DNA of 64,000 bases, taken from NCBI GenBank assembly GCA_003385605.1, contig QQUU01000124.1:1-64000 (forward strand), given 5' to 3'. Below the pieces are notes generated by a model. It was not told the origin of the DNA. It ran no database searches and saw only the letters and a list, made by a program, of their open reading frames with translations. Positions 45,409 to 53,711 of this stretch are shown piece after piece. Position 1 is the first letter of the stretch; each line of letters begins with the position of its first letter. This stretch comes from Bacteroidota bacterium. GTDB taxonomy: Bacteria > Bacteroidota > Bacteroidia > Flavobacteriales > Schleiferiaceae. The position numbers and the translations under genes were made by a program.

Positions 45409-46352
45409 TGAAGGCGCTCCTCCTTGACGATACCCATCCTTTTCTCGAGCAAGATTTGCAAGCGGGCGGTCTCACCTTGGTTCGTGAGTATTCGGCGCCT
45501 TTGGAAGAATTAGCCGCTCACCATAGCGATGCACTAGTATTAATCATCCGCTCACGTATGCGCGTTGATGCTCATTTTTTAAGCCAATTCCCTTCTTTGA
45601 AAGTCATTGGTCGCCTTGGCGCGGGCTTGGAGAATATAGACCTCGCCGAAGCTGAAAATCGCGGTATTTCGTGCCAGCGCGTTCCCGAAGGGAATGCGCG
45701 CGCAGTTGCGGAACACGCGCTGGGTATGTTGCTCAGTTTGCTGAACCATCTTCCGCGTGTTCACAGGGAGATTAAGGAAGGCAAGTGGTTGCGTGAACCC
45801 AATAAGGGCCGCGAATTGCAGTCGCTTACTGTGGGGGTCATTGGGTATGGCGTGATGGGTAGTGAATTTGCTCAGTTGATCAGCGCTATGGGTGTGAAGG
45901 TGCTTGCTTACGATAAATACAAACAAGATTATGCGCCCGAAGGCATCAGGGAGGTGAGCTTGCAGGAATTGCAAGCAGAGGCAGATGTGGTCAGTTTGCA
46001 CCTGCCATTGACCGGCGAGACCCAGGGGTTAGCGGATGCCCAGTTTTTTGCTGGATTTAAGAAGCCAATTCACTTTATCAATACAGCCCGCGGGCCTATT
46101 CTGAAGACCGACGATTTGTTGGCGGCGATGGACGAAGGCAAGGTGCTGAGTGCAGGTTTGGATGTTCTTGAATACGAGAAATCGAGCTTTACGAGCTTGT
46201 TTGAAGACGAATTGCCTTTGACTTTGCAAAGGTTGCTCCAGCGCGAAAATGTGCTGTTGAGTCCGCACATCGCAGGGTGGACCAAGGAAAGCTTTGAGAA
46301 GATGGGCCGCGGTTTAGCAGCCAAAGTGCTTGAGGTGCTAAAGGCTTCTTAG
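45408..46352 (+). CDS. D-isomer-specific 2-hydroxyacid dehydrogenase
   Basis: A 314-residue NAD-dependent dehydrogenase. The Rossmann motif is 'VGVIGYGVMGSEFAQLI', with 'RLGAGLENIDL' before it. The catalytic set is seen: Arg in 'INTARGPILKTDDL', Glu and then His in 'LSPHIAGWTKES'. The family covers 3-phosphoglycerate, lactate and glycerate dehydrogenases. No ACT domain is present, so a serine-pathway role is possible but not shown. The start overlaps the mgtE stop by one base; the stop is shared with convergent lysC (TTAG). Confidence 0.87.
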   Translation: MKALLLDDTHPFLEQDLQAGGLTLVREYSAPLEELAAHHSDALVLIIRSRMRVDAHFLSQFPSLKVIGRLGAGLENIDLAEAENRGISCQRVPEGNARAVAEHALGMLLSLLNHLPRVHREIKEGKWLREPNKGRELQSLTVGVIGYGVMGSEFAQLISAMGVKVLAYDKYKQDYAPEGIREVSLQELQAEADVVSLHLPLTGETQGLADAQFFAGFKKPIHFINTARGPILKTDDLLAAMDEGKVLSAGLDVLEYEKSSFTSLFEDELPLTLQRLLQRENVLLSPHIAGWTKESFEKMGRGLAAKVLEVLKAS

Positions 46353-47608
46353 AAGCGTTTGAAAACGAATTGGACCGTATCTGGCGTTCGTTGTTCCAAT
46401 AAAATATCTAGACCTTCTGTTTCGCGAGTTTCATCCGCTTCATTGGTGTGACGGATGGTCAGTAGTTCAACAGAGGAAGTGAGTTCGAGGTCGAATTGAC
46501 CAGTGAGCTCAGCCAGCATTTTAGGTACAATGATCGCATCGTTGTTGATACAGAACATCGCTCTTGTCGCAGTGTTGCGCATCAAATTTACCACGACGCC
46601 TTGCTCGGCGAACAGACGATATACTGCGCTAAGGTGGTGCTCGGCGATAAAGGCCAAATCTTTGGTGCTGAGCTGCAGAAGGATTTGGTTTTTCTTCAAG
46701 ATGAAGTTGGCAACCTCGGGCTCTGGGCGGTCTACACCTCCAATGGTTGTTCCTGGAAGCGTAGGGTCGACAAAGCTCTTGATGTGCAATGGAATGCCCT
46801 TCTTCTTGAGGGGCTGAATGGTCTTTGGGTGGATGATCGAGGCACCGTAAAAGGCCAATTCAATGGCTTCGTTAAACGGCAATGCATCAATCTTTTGGGT
46901 ATTGGCGAAGGTCTTTGGGTCTCCGTTCAACATTCCTGGTACATCTTTCCAGATGGTGAGGCTATCTGCACCAAGGCAGAAGGCAAATACGGCACCGGTA
47001 TAATCGGATCCTTCGCGACCTAGAGTTGTTGGGCGCCCGTCTGGAGAGGAGCCTATGAATCCTTGTACGAAGTTGACCTTGTCCTGGGCAATGTTTGAGC
47101 GGATGGCACGGCCGGTTTGTTCCCATTGGACCGTTGCACGGCGGAATTGACCGTCGGTTTTTACCAGTTCGCGCGTGTCCTGCCAAACAGTTGGTACTTC
47201 CTGACCAACGTAGGCTGCAATGATACGTGTGGAGATCAATTCTCCGTGGTGCACAATATAGTCGTAGCCTTCGCCGTAAGAAATGTCTTGCTTATCCAAA
47301 CCTTCTCGAATACTGGCAATCAGGGCTGCAACGTGCTCGTTGATTTCTGTGGGGTCCTCAAAGAGTTCATTGATGATACTTTGGTGAAAGGCAGCAATAG
47401 CGTCAATTTTTACATTGGCCTCGGATAAATTTCCGTTACTCCATGCGGCTACCACTTCTTCAAAAGCATTGGTCATTTTGCCCATCGCGCTGACGACAAC
47501 AACCATGGGACGCTGGCTGAATTGGCCAATAATGCTGGCTACATTTCGTACGCTCTGTGCATCCTTTACCGATGCACCACCAAATTTGAAGACTAGCGGT
47601 GTGCTCAT
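46349..47608 (-). CDS. lysC: Aspartate kinase, monofunctional
   Basis: A 419-residue enzyme, first step from aspartate to lysine, threonine and methionine. The N-terminal 'VFKFGGASVKDAQ' is the kinase signature. 'LGREGSDYTGAVFAFCLGAD' contains the usual G-R-(G/E)-x-SD motif, and tandem ACT domains are at the C-terminus. It lacks the homoserine dehydrogenase domain. ATG 47608 overlaps the GNAT stop (ATGA). It forms a unit with the GNAT and lysA, the last enzyme of lysine synthesis, consistent with a lysine operon. Confidence 0.93.
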   Translation of the reverse strand: MSTPLVFKFGGASVKDAQSVRNVASIIGQFSQRPMVVVVSAMGKMTNAFEEVVAAWSNGNLSEANVKIDAIAAFHQSIINELFEDPTEINEHVAALIASIREGLDKQDISYGEGYDYIVHHGELISTRIIAAYVGQEVPTVWQDTRELVKTDGQFRRATVQWEQTGRAIRSNIAQDKVNFVQGFIGSSPDGRPTTLGREGSDYTGAVFAFCLGADSLTIWKDVPGMLNGDPKTFANTQKIDALPFNEAIELAFYGASIIHPKTIQPLKKKGIPLHIKSFVDPTLPGTTIGGVDRPEPEVANFILKKNQILLQLSTKDLAFIAEHHLSAVYRLFAEQGVVVNLMRNTATRAMFCINNDAIIVPKMLAELTGQFDLELTSSVELLTIRHTNEADETRETEGLDILLEQRTPDTVQFVFKRF

Positions 47609-48072
47609 TTGTATTGCGCTAATTGTTCTCTGGTCAACGTTCCCAAATGCCACTCAGGGTCGAGGGAAGCGTCGTATTTTTTATAAAAGTTTAACGCTGG
47701 ATCGTTCCATTCTAATACGGTCCACTCCATGCGTCCTACATTCTGCTCAGCAGCCACCTTTACGACAGCATCGAAAAGTTGTTTGCCCACCCCGTGCTGA
47801 CGGAATTCAGGCTTCACATACAAATCTTCAAGGTGAAGGGTAGGGCCTTTCCAAGTGCTGTAACGCGGATAGTAAAGGGCCATTCCTATGACTCCTTGGT
47901 CGTCGTGTTCTGCAACGAAACAGTCGAATCTACCTTCAGAAAAACCGTGGGTGATGAGGTCCCCTTCGGTCACAATCACAGCATCTGGCTCTTTTTCATA
48001 AATGGCCAATTCAGTAATAAGGCCTAATACGGCCTTCATGTCCTGCTGTTGTGCTACGCGAATGTTGATCAT
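47605..48072 (-). CDS. GNAT family N-acetyltransferase
   Basis: A 155-residue acetyltransferase of the SpeG/diamine type. Acetyl-CoA motif A is 'LEDLYVKPEFRQHGVGKQLF' (V-x-P-x-x-R/Q-x-x-G-x-G). 'VLEWNDPALNFYKKYDA' is close to the diamine N-acetyltransferase signature ('W N..A..FY'). The substrate is not certain. It is coupled by ATGA overlaps to lysA upstream and lysC downstream. Confidence 0.88.
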   Translation of the reverse strand: MINIRVAQQQDMKAVLGLITELAIYEKEPDAVIVTEGDLITHGFSEGRFDCFVAEHDDQGVIGMALYYPRYSTWKGPTLHLEDLYVKPEFRQHGVGKQLFDAVVKVAAEQNVGRMEWTVLEWNDPALNFYKKYDASLDPEWHLGTLTREQLAQYK

Positions 48073-49346
48073 CCCTGCGAAGGTACAGTAATCTCTTCGT
48101 TTGTAGCCTCGCTCACTGGAAGCTCGTTGTAGAGCCCGTGATCCACTGTTCCTCTTACCAAATCTTCGATGTTTTCTCGCTCACGAATGAGGTACGGTGT
48201 GTTGTTTTCAATGAGGATTTCGGCGGGGCGTACGCGGCTGTTATACTGAGAAGCCATACTGCTGCAATAGGCACCTGCATTGTGGAAGGCTAGGAGATCA
48301 CCGTTTCGCACTTCGCCCAGCTTGCGATCGTAACCGAAAGTATCGGTCTCACAAACGTAGCCAACGATGGTGTACAGGCGTTGCTCCCCTTCAGGATTGC
48401 TCAAGTTTTCAATGTGGTGATAGGCGTCGTACATCATTGGGCGAGGGAAGTGGTTGAAGCCACTATTTACCTGTGCGAAAACTGTAGACGGTGTCGTTTT
48501 TGTGCTGTTCACCTTAGCGATGAAGGCGCCGGCTTCGCTTACCAAGAATTTACCCGGTTCGAAGATGAGTTTGAGGTCGCGGCCGTATTCCAGGCAGAAC
48601 TCTTTGAATCGCTCACTCATGCGTGCGCCGAAGCTTTCGATATCCGTGGTGGCTTCACCCGGGCGGTAGCCCACTTTGAAACCAGAACCGAAGTCGATGT
48701 AGGTCAGTTCTTTGAAGTCGTGTGCGAGGTCCATCAAAAGGCTCGCTCCGCGCATGAAGGCGTCAATGTCCAAAATGTCTGAACCCGTGTGCATGTGCAG
48801 GCCGTGAACGTGGAGCCCCATATTGTTTACGATGCGGTGCAGGTGGCGGACTTGGTGGATAGAGATTCCGAATTTAGAATCGATGTGTCCCACGGAAATC
48901 TTTGCATTTCCACCCGCCATAATGTGTGGATTGATGCGCACACATACTGGTACCGTATTGCCAAATTCGTTGGCAAATTCTTCCAAGGTTTCTAGGTTGT
49001 CGATGTTGATCTGAACACCGATCCCTACAGCTTCCTTAATCTCGTGGATACCTACACCGTTTGGGGTGAAAAGGATCTGATCTGGTCGGAACCCCGCGCG
49101 CAAGCCCAACTCAATTTCTCCTAAACTAACCGCATCTAAACCTGCCCCAAGGCTGCGCATGAGCTTTAGAATGTTGAGGTTGTTCAATGCTTTACAAGCG
49201 TAGTGGATATCTACATCAATATCCTGGTCGAAGGCGTGCTTCATTCTGAAGTACTGACCACGGATGGTTTTGGCATCATAAACATACAATGGGGAACCGT
49301 AGGCTTCTACCCAATTCGCTGCATCATTTAATGGAAATTTCGTCAT
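48069..49346 (-). CDS. lysA: Diaminopimelate decarboxylase
   Basis: A 425-residue PLP enzyme forming L-lysine. The PLP lysine lies in 'IHYACKALNN', and 'GLHMHTGSDI', 'YIDFGSGFKVGY', 'FEPGKFLV' and 'AGAYCSSMASQYN' match the alanine-racemase-fold decarboxylases. An exact TAnnTTTG at 49366-49373 lies 20 bp upstream, making it the first gene of lysA-GNAT-lysC. Confidence 0.93.
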   Translation of the reverse strand: MTKFPLNDAANWVEAYGSPLYVYDAKTIRGQYFRMKHAFDQDIDVDIHYACKALNNLNILKLMRSLGAGLDAVSLGEIELGLRAGFRPDQILFTPNGVGIHEIKEAVGIGVQINIDNLETLEEFANEFGNTVPVCVRINPHIMAGGNAKISVGHIDSKFGISIHQVRHLHRIVNNMGLHVHGLHMHTGSDILDIDAFMRGASLLMDLAHDFKELTYIDFGSGFKVGYRPGEATTDIESFGARMSERFKEFCLEYGRDLKLIFEPGKFLVSEAGAFIAKVNSTKTTPSTVFAQVNSGFNHFPRPMMYDAYHHIENLSNPEGEQRLYTIVGYVCETDTFGYDRKLGEVRNGDLLAFHNAGAYCSSMASQYNSRVRPAEILIENNTPYLIRERENIEDLVRGTVDHGLYNELPVSEATNEEITVPSQG

Positions 49347-49365
49347 TGCGCTGTGCTTTACTTGG

Positions 49366-49373
49366 CAAAAGTA
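49366..49373 (-). promoter_or_regulatory. Bacteroidota -7 element for the lysA operon
   Basis: The minus strand reads TACTTTTG, an exact TAnnTTTG, 19 bp upstream of the lysA ATG. Confidence 0.58.
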
Positions 49374-49445
49374 TCTCTACTGCCGAGCATTTACGCGCAA
49401 TTGCGGTTATTTAGTCTAAAAAATGACAGATTGTTATATTTTGAA

Positions 49446-49483
49446 CAAAAGAAAACCACTTGGAACCTCCCGCTCCAAGTGGT
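49446..49483 (-). terminator. Intrinsic terminator after acs
   Basis: A 10-bp stem (49455-49464 / 49474-49483) with a nine-base loop is followed on the minus strand by TTTTCTTTTG. It ends the acs/prpE transcript. Confidence 0.85.
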
Positions 49484-49502
49484 CTAATTGTTATCGCTGA
49501 GT

Positions 49503-51410
49503 TTAGCTACGTAAAGCTAAAGCATCCGCTTTTATCGTTTCAACAACACTTGGGTCAAGTAATGTCGAAGTATCGCCAAGATTGCTAGTATCACCTTCTG
49601 CTACTTTTCTTAAAATTCTACGCATGATTTTACCTGAACGCGTCTTAGGTAGACCGGGTACAATCTGAATGACATCAGGTTTCGCAATAGGGCCGATCTC
49701 AGCCACCAAAGTGCTGATGATAGCCTTACGAACTTCTTCTGCATTGTGACTGCCTTCTTCAAGGATAACGTAGGCGTAGATGCCTTGCCCCTTGATATCG
49801 TGCGGATAACCTACGACAGCACTCTCTGTCACTACAGAAGATGCATTGATGGCATTTTCAATTTCTGCAGTACCGAATCGGTGGCCACTTACATTGATGA
49901 CATCATCTACACGACCAATGATGCGGAACATTCCGTCCTCGCGACGTGCACCGTCACCTGTAAAGTAATGGCCCTCGTAATTGCTGAAATAAACGTTCTT
50001 GCAACGCTCGTGATCGCCGTAAGTCGTACGCAACATAGACGGCCATGGATGCTTCACACACAAGTAACCTTCCACTCCGTCGCCGTTGATTTCATTGCCG
50101 TCGCTGTCTAAAAGAACAGGTTGGATGCCTGGAAGTGGACGGCCCGCATAGGTTGGGCGTTGAGGGCTGTGTGCCCCTAAGCCAGAAATCATAATACCTC
50201 CAGTTTCGGTTTGCCACCATGTATCTACAATTGGACAATTTCCGTGTCCAACTTTCTGATCGTACCAGTGCCATGCTTCGGCATTGATTGGCTCGCCTAC
50301 TGATCCAATAACCTTTAGAGAACTCAAATCTGCACGCTCAACGAACTCGTCACCCATCGCCATCAAGGCGCGAATCGCCGTTGGAGCAGTATAAAATTGG
50401 TTTACTTTATACTTATCACATACGTCCCAGAAACGACCTGCATCCGGGAAGGTAGGTACCCCTTCAAACATCATCGTCGTTGCACCGTTCAATAGTGGTC
50501 CGTAGATAATGTAGCTGTGTCCAGTAATCCAACCCACATCCGCAGTACACCAGTACACATCACCGCGCTCGTATTGGAATACGTTTTGGAAGCTGTAGGC
50601 CGCGTAGACCATGTATCCACCACAAGTGTGAACGACACCTTTAGGCTTGCCTGTCGAGCCAGAAGTGTAGAGGATGAAGAGCATGTCTTCGGCGTCCATA
50701 GGCTCAGGAGCACAATCTGCGCTCACTTCAGCTGCTGCTTCTGCATACCAGTGGTCGCGACCTTCAACCATTTCCACCTCGCGTCCGTCGCGCTTTACAA
50801 CGATCACGCTCTCCACCGAAGTACAGTTTTTCAATGCCTCATCTACAGTGGTTTTTACCGGCAAGGCTTTTGCGCCACGGTACATACCGTCTGAAGTCAA
50901 TACGCACACACACTGGCTGTCGTTGATGCGATCGGCTAGTGCATTAGAAGAGAATCCTGCGAATACTACAGAGTGAACGGCACCAATTCTAGCACAGGCC
51001 AACACTCCAATGGTAAGTTCAGGCACCATAGGCATGTATACTGCCACGCGGTCGCCCTTCTTCACGCCTTTTGCTTTCAATACATTGGCAAAGCGACAAA
51101 CTTCAGCATGCAGTTCTTTAAAGGTCATGCGCACTTCTTGTTCTTTTGGGTCGTTTGGTTCCCAAATCAAGGCAATATCATCGCCTCTTTCTTCGAGATG
51201 ACGGTCCAAACAGTTTTCGGTAATGTTTAAAACACCGCCTTGGAACCACTTCACATTTGGAGTATTGAATTCCCATTCTAATGTTTTGTCCCACGGCTTT
51301 TGCCAAGTGAATTCACCTGCTATACCCTCCCAAAATGCGGCGGGGTTATCTACTGAGGCTTTATAAGCTTCTTCGTACTTCGCGAAGCTGTCGATGTTGT
51401 AATAGCTCAT
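49503..51410 (-). CDS. acs: Acetyl-CoA synthetase
   Basis: A 635-residue AMP-forming ligase: acetate, ATP and CoA to acetyl-CoA. The ACAS N-terminal domain is at the start. The adenylation motif is 'YTSGSTGKPKGVVHT', with the acetyl-pocket 'DTWWQTETGG'. The catalytic Lys is in 'PKTRSGKIMRRIL', the site regulated by acetylation in other bacteria. The ATG overlaps the stop of the paralogous synthetase upstream (ATGA), so both are translated from one message. The larger neighbourhood adds uptake and sensing of short acids. Confidence 0.95.
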   Translation of the reverse strand: MSYYNIDSFAKYEEAYKASVDNPAAFWEGIAGEFTWQKPWDKTLEWEFNTPNVKWFQGGVLNITENCLDRHLEERGDDIALIWEPNDPKEQEVRMTFKELHAEVCRFANVLKAKGVKKGDRVAVYMPMVPELTIGVLACARIGAVHSVVFAGFSSNALADRINDSQCVCVLTSDGMYRGAKALPVKTTVDEALKNCTSVESVIVVKRDGREVEMVEGRDHWYAEAAAEVSADCAPEPMDAEDMLFILYTSGSTGKPKGVVHTCGGYMVYAAYSFQNVFQYERGDVYWCTADVGWITGHSYIIYGPLLNGATTMMFEGVPTFPDAGRFWDVCDKYKVNQFYTAPTAIRALMAMGDEFVERADLSSLKVIGSVGEPINAEAWHWYDQKVGHGNCPIVDTWWQTETGGIMISGLGAHSPQRPTYAGRPLPGIQPVLLDSDGNEINGDGVEGYLCVKHPWPSMLRTTYGDHERCKNVYFSNYEGHYFTGDGARREDGMFRIIGRVDDVINVSGHRFGTAEIENAINASSVVTESAVVGYPHDIKGQGIYAYVILEEGSHNAEEVRKAIISTLVAEIGPIAKPDVIQIVPGLPKTRSGKIMRRILRKVAEGDTSNLGDTSTLLDPSVVETIKADALALRS

Positions 51411-53311
51411 ATCGTCTTTGTTTTTGTGTTTATCTGTGTTTTTACTTTTTGTTCAATTTCTTCAAGGATGGCCGGGTCGTCTATGGTACTCGGGATTTGA
51501 TATCCATGCCCATCCACAATGGCTCGAAGGGTTTTTCTAAGAATTTTTCCTGACCGTGTTTTAGGCAGCCTGGCAACTTCAATTATGTGTTTAATGCTGG
51601 CAATGGCTCCTATGTCAGAACGAATGGCCGCTTTTAATTCCGGCACCAATTCATCTATGCTACAACTGTTATGATTCAACACTACCATGGCCATCGGTAC
51701 TTGTCCTTTTAGCTCGTCGTGTATTCCAAAGCAGGCACATTCAGCCACATTTGCATTGGCGGCGATGACTTCCTCCATTTCCGCTGTACTCAGTCGGTGG
51801 CCAGCAACATTAATGACATCATCTACACGACCGGTGATGAAGACATAGCCTTCTTCATCGCGATACCCACCGTCTCCTGAGAAATAATAGCCAGGCACTG
51901 GGCTGAGGTAGCTGCGCTCAAAGCGCTCGGTATCCTGCCATAAATCGGCTAAAGCCCCTGGTGGTAGTGGTAATTTTACACAAACCAGCCCTTCTTCGCC
52001 TGGTGCCGCGGGCTGGCCCTGCTCGTCAATAATCTGAACGTTATAACCTGGTATTGGGAAATTGGCAGAACCCGGTTTTACCGGATCCAACCCATACCCA
52101 ATACATTGACCAAGCATAGGCCAGCCGCTTTCAGTTTGCCACCAGTGGTCAATCACTGGGACTCCTAATTTTTCGGCGGTCCATTCTAAGGTATCTGCAT
52201 CGCATCTTTCCCCAGCGAGGAATTGGGTACGGAAGTGGCTTAGGTCATACCCTTTAATCATATCACCATTCGGGTCCTCTTTACGAATGGCTCGAATGGC
52301 AGTGGGTGCAGTGAACATCGTCACTACTTTATGTTCTGAAATTATTCTCCAAAAGGTGGATGCATCTGGGGTCTTAATAGGTTTGCCTTCAAAAAGCATT
52401 GTGGTTGCTCCATGGATCATAGGTCCGTACACAATGTAACTGTGTCCAACCACCCAGCCAATATCACTGGCCGCCCAATAGACTTCGCCAGGTTTCACAC
52501 CATAGATGTGCTCCATGCTGTATTTGAGAGCAACAGCATGTCCACCGTTTTCACGGACGATTCCCTTTGGTTTTCCTGTTGTACCTGAAGTGTAGAGTAT
52601 ATACAATGGGTCATTTGAGGCCACCTGGGTCGCAGGAATGAAGAAGCCGTCGTTAATAAAGTTTTCCCATTTTACATCTCTGTTGGTGACCGTACATTGA
52701 TCGGATAAACCTCTATTTAGGACGACAACACAATCGGGTTTGTGATTGCTGATTTCAATACCGGCATCCACCATGGGCTTGTAGTGAATAGTCTTTTGGA
52801 TTTCAATACCAGCGTCTGCAGTAAAGATGATTTTTGGTTTGGCATCTTCTAAACGTACCGCTAATTCCTTCGGTGCAAATCCTCCAAAAACGACACTATG
52901 GATGACCCCAAGGCGTGCACATGCAAGCATGGTAAAAACTGCTTCAGGAATCATAGGCATATAGATGATGGCGGCATCTCCTTTTTGCAAGCCTCTATCA
53001 ATCATGCCTTTTGCAACTGCATTTACCTCCCGTAATACTTCGATATAGGTGTAACTGCGTACCGTATTCGTAACCGGGCTTTCGTAAATAATGGCGGTTT
53101 GCCCGCCTCTGCCTTCATCAATATGAACATCTAAACACAAAGAACAAGTGTTCAATTCTCCATCAGGAAACCATTTGGTAGCCCCGTTGGGCAACACTTC
53201 AAAAGGAATTGAAGGTTTTTTGATCCAAGAAATGATATCTGCATGTTCCATCCAAAATTCATCCGGTTGGCTGCAGCTCTTGATAAAATGGTTCTGATAG
53301 GTGGTATTCAT
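51407..53311 (-). CDS. prpE: Propionyl-CoA synthetase-like acyl-CoA ligase
   Basis: A 634-residue paralogue of Acs with 'YTSGTTGKPKGIVRENGG' and 'DHWWQTESGWPMLG'. The last motif is typical of the PrpE/ACSS3 group, which uses propionate. 'PKTRSGKILRKTLRAI' carries the catalytic Lys. The substrate preference is inference. It lies first in the unit prpE-acs, with the receiver/kinase genes 25 bp upstream on the same strand. Confidence 0.88.
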   Translation of the reverse strand: MNTTYQNHFIKSCSQPDEFWMEHADIISWIKKPSIPFEVLPNGATKWFPDGELNTCSLCLDVHIDEGRGGQTAIIYESPVTNTVRSYTYIEVLREVNAVAKGMIDRGLQKGDAAIIYMPMIPEAVFTMLACARLGVIHSVVFGGFAPKELAVRLEDAKPKIIFTADAGIEIQKTIHYKPMVDAGIEISNHKPDCVVVLNRGLSDQCTVTNRDVKWENFINDGFFIPATQVASNDPLYILYTSGTTGKPKGIVRENGGHAVALKYSMEHIYGVKPGEVYWAASDIGWVVGHSYIVYGPMIHGATTMLFEGKPIKTPDASTFWRIISEHKVVTMFTAPTAIRAIRKEDPNGDMIKGYDLSHFRTQFLAGERCDADTLEWTAEKLGVPVIDHWWQTESGWPMLGQCIGYGLDPVKPGSANFPIPGYNVQIIDEQGQPAAPGEEGLVCVKLPLPPGALADLWQDTERFERSYLSPVPGYYFSGDGGYRDEEGYVFITGRVDDVINVAGHRLSTAEMEEVIAANANVAECACFGIHDELKGQVPMAMVVLNHNSCSIDELVPELKAAIRSDIGAIASIKHIIEVARLPKTRSGKILRKTLRAIVDGHGYQIPSTIDDPAILEEIEQKVKTQINTKTKTI

Positions 53312-53336
53312 TATGGTTTAGGTAGATTGTTAAAGG

Positions 53337-53711
53337 TTACTGTGATAGGATATCTAGGATGCGCTTGCTTAAATCTCTTGTTGAAAAAGGCTTTACGATA
53401 TAATCAGTAGCTCCCAAAGACATGCCTTTTTCAATATCACTTTGCTTGCTTTTTGCACTTAAAAAGACCACATGGGATTTTTGCCACTCGGGATGTGTCT
53501 TAATGGTTTTGCACACGTGGTAACCATCCAGGTCTGGCATTGTGATATCCAGCAATACGAGGTCGTAGGATGCCTGTTCCATCTGTTCCAATGCCTCAGT
53601 ACCGCTTCTTGCGATGCCTACCTCAAGGCCTTTTGAGCGCATTAAGTACTCTAAAGACATTACGATGTTCGGTTCATCGTCAACAATTAAAATGCTCTTA
53701 GTTGTTTCCAT
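53337..53711 (-). CDS. Stand-alone response regulator (receiver only)
   Basis: A 124-residue receiver domain with the full active site: Asp11/Asp12, phospho-acceptor Asp55 ('LVLLDITMPDLDGY'), Ser85 and Lys107 ('IVKPFS'). No DNA-binding or enzyme output domain follows, so it must act through a partner protein or as a phosphate relay. It overlaps the sensor kinase gene by 14 bp and is certainly co-expressed with it. Downstream come prpE and acs. Confidence 0.93.
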   Translation of the reverse strand: METTKSILIVDDEPNIVMSLEYLMRSKGLEVGIARSGTEALEQMEQASYDLVLLDITMPDLDGYHVCKTIKTHPEWQKSHVVFLSAKSKQSDIEKGMSLGATDYIVKPFSTRDLSKRILDILSQ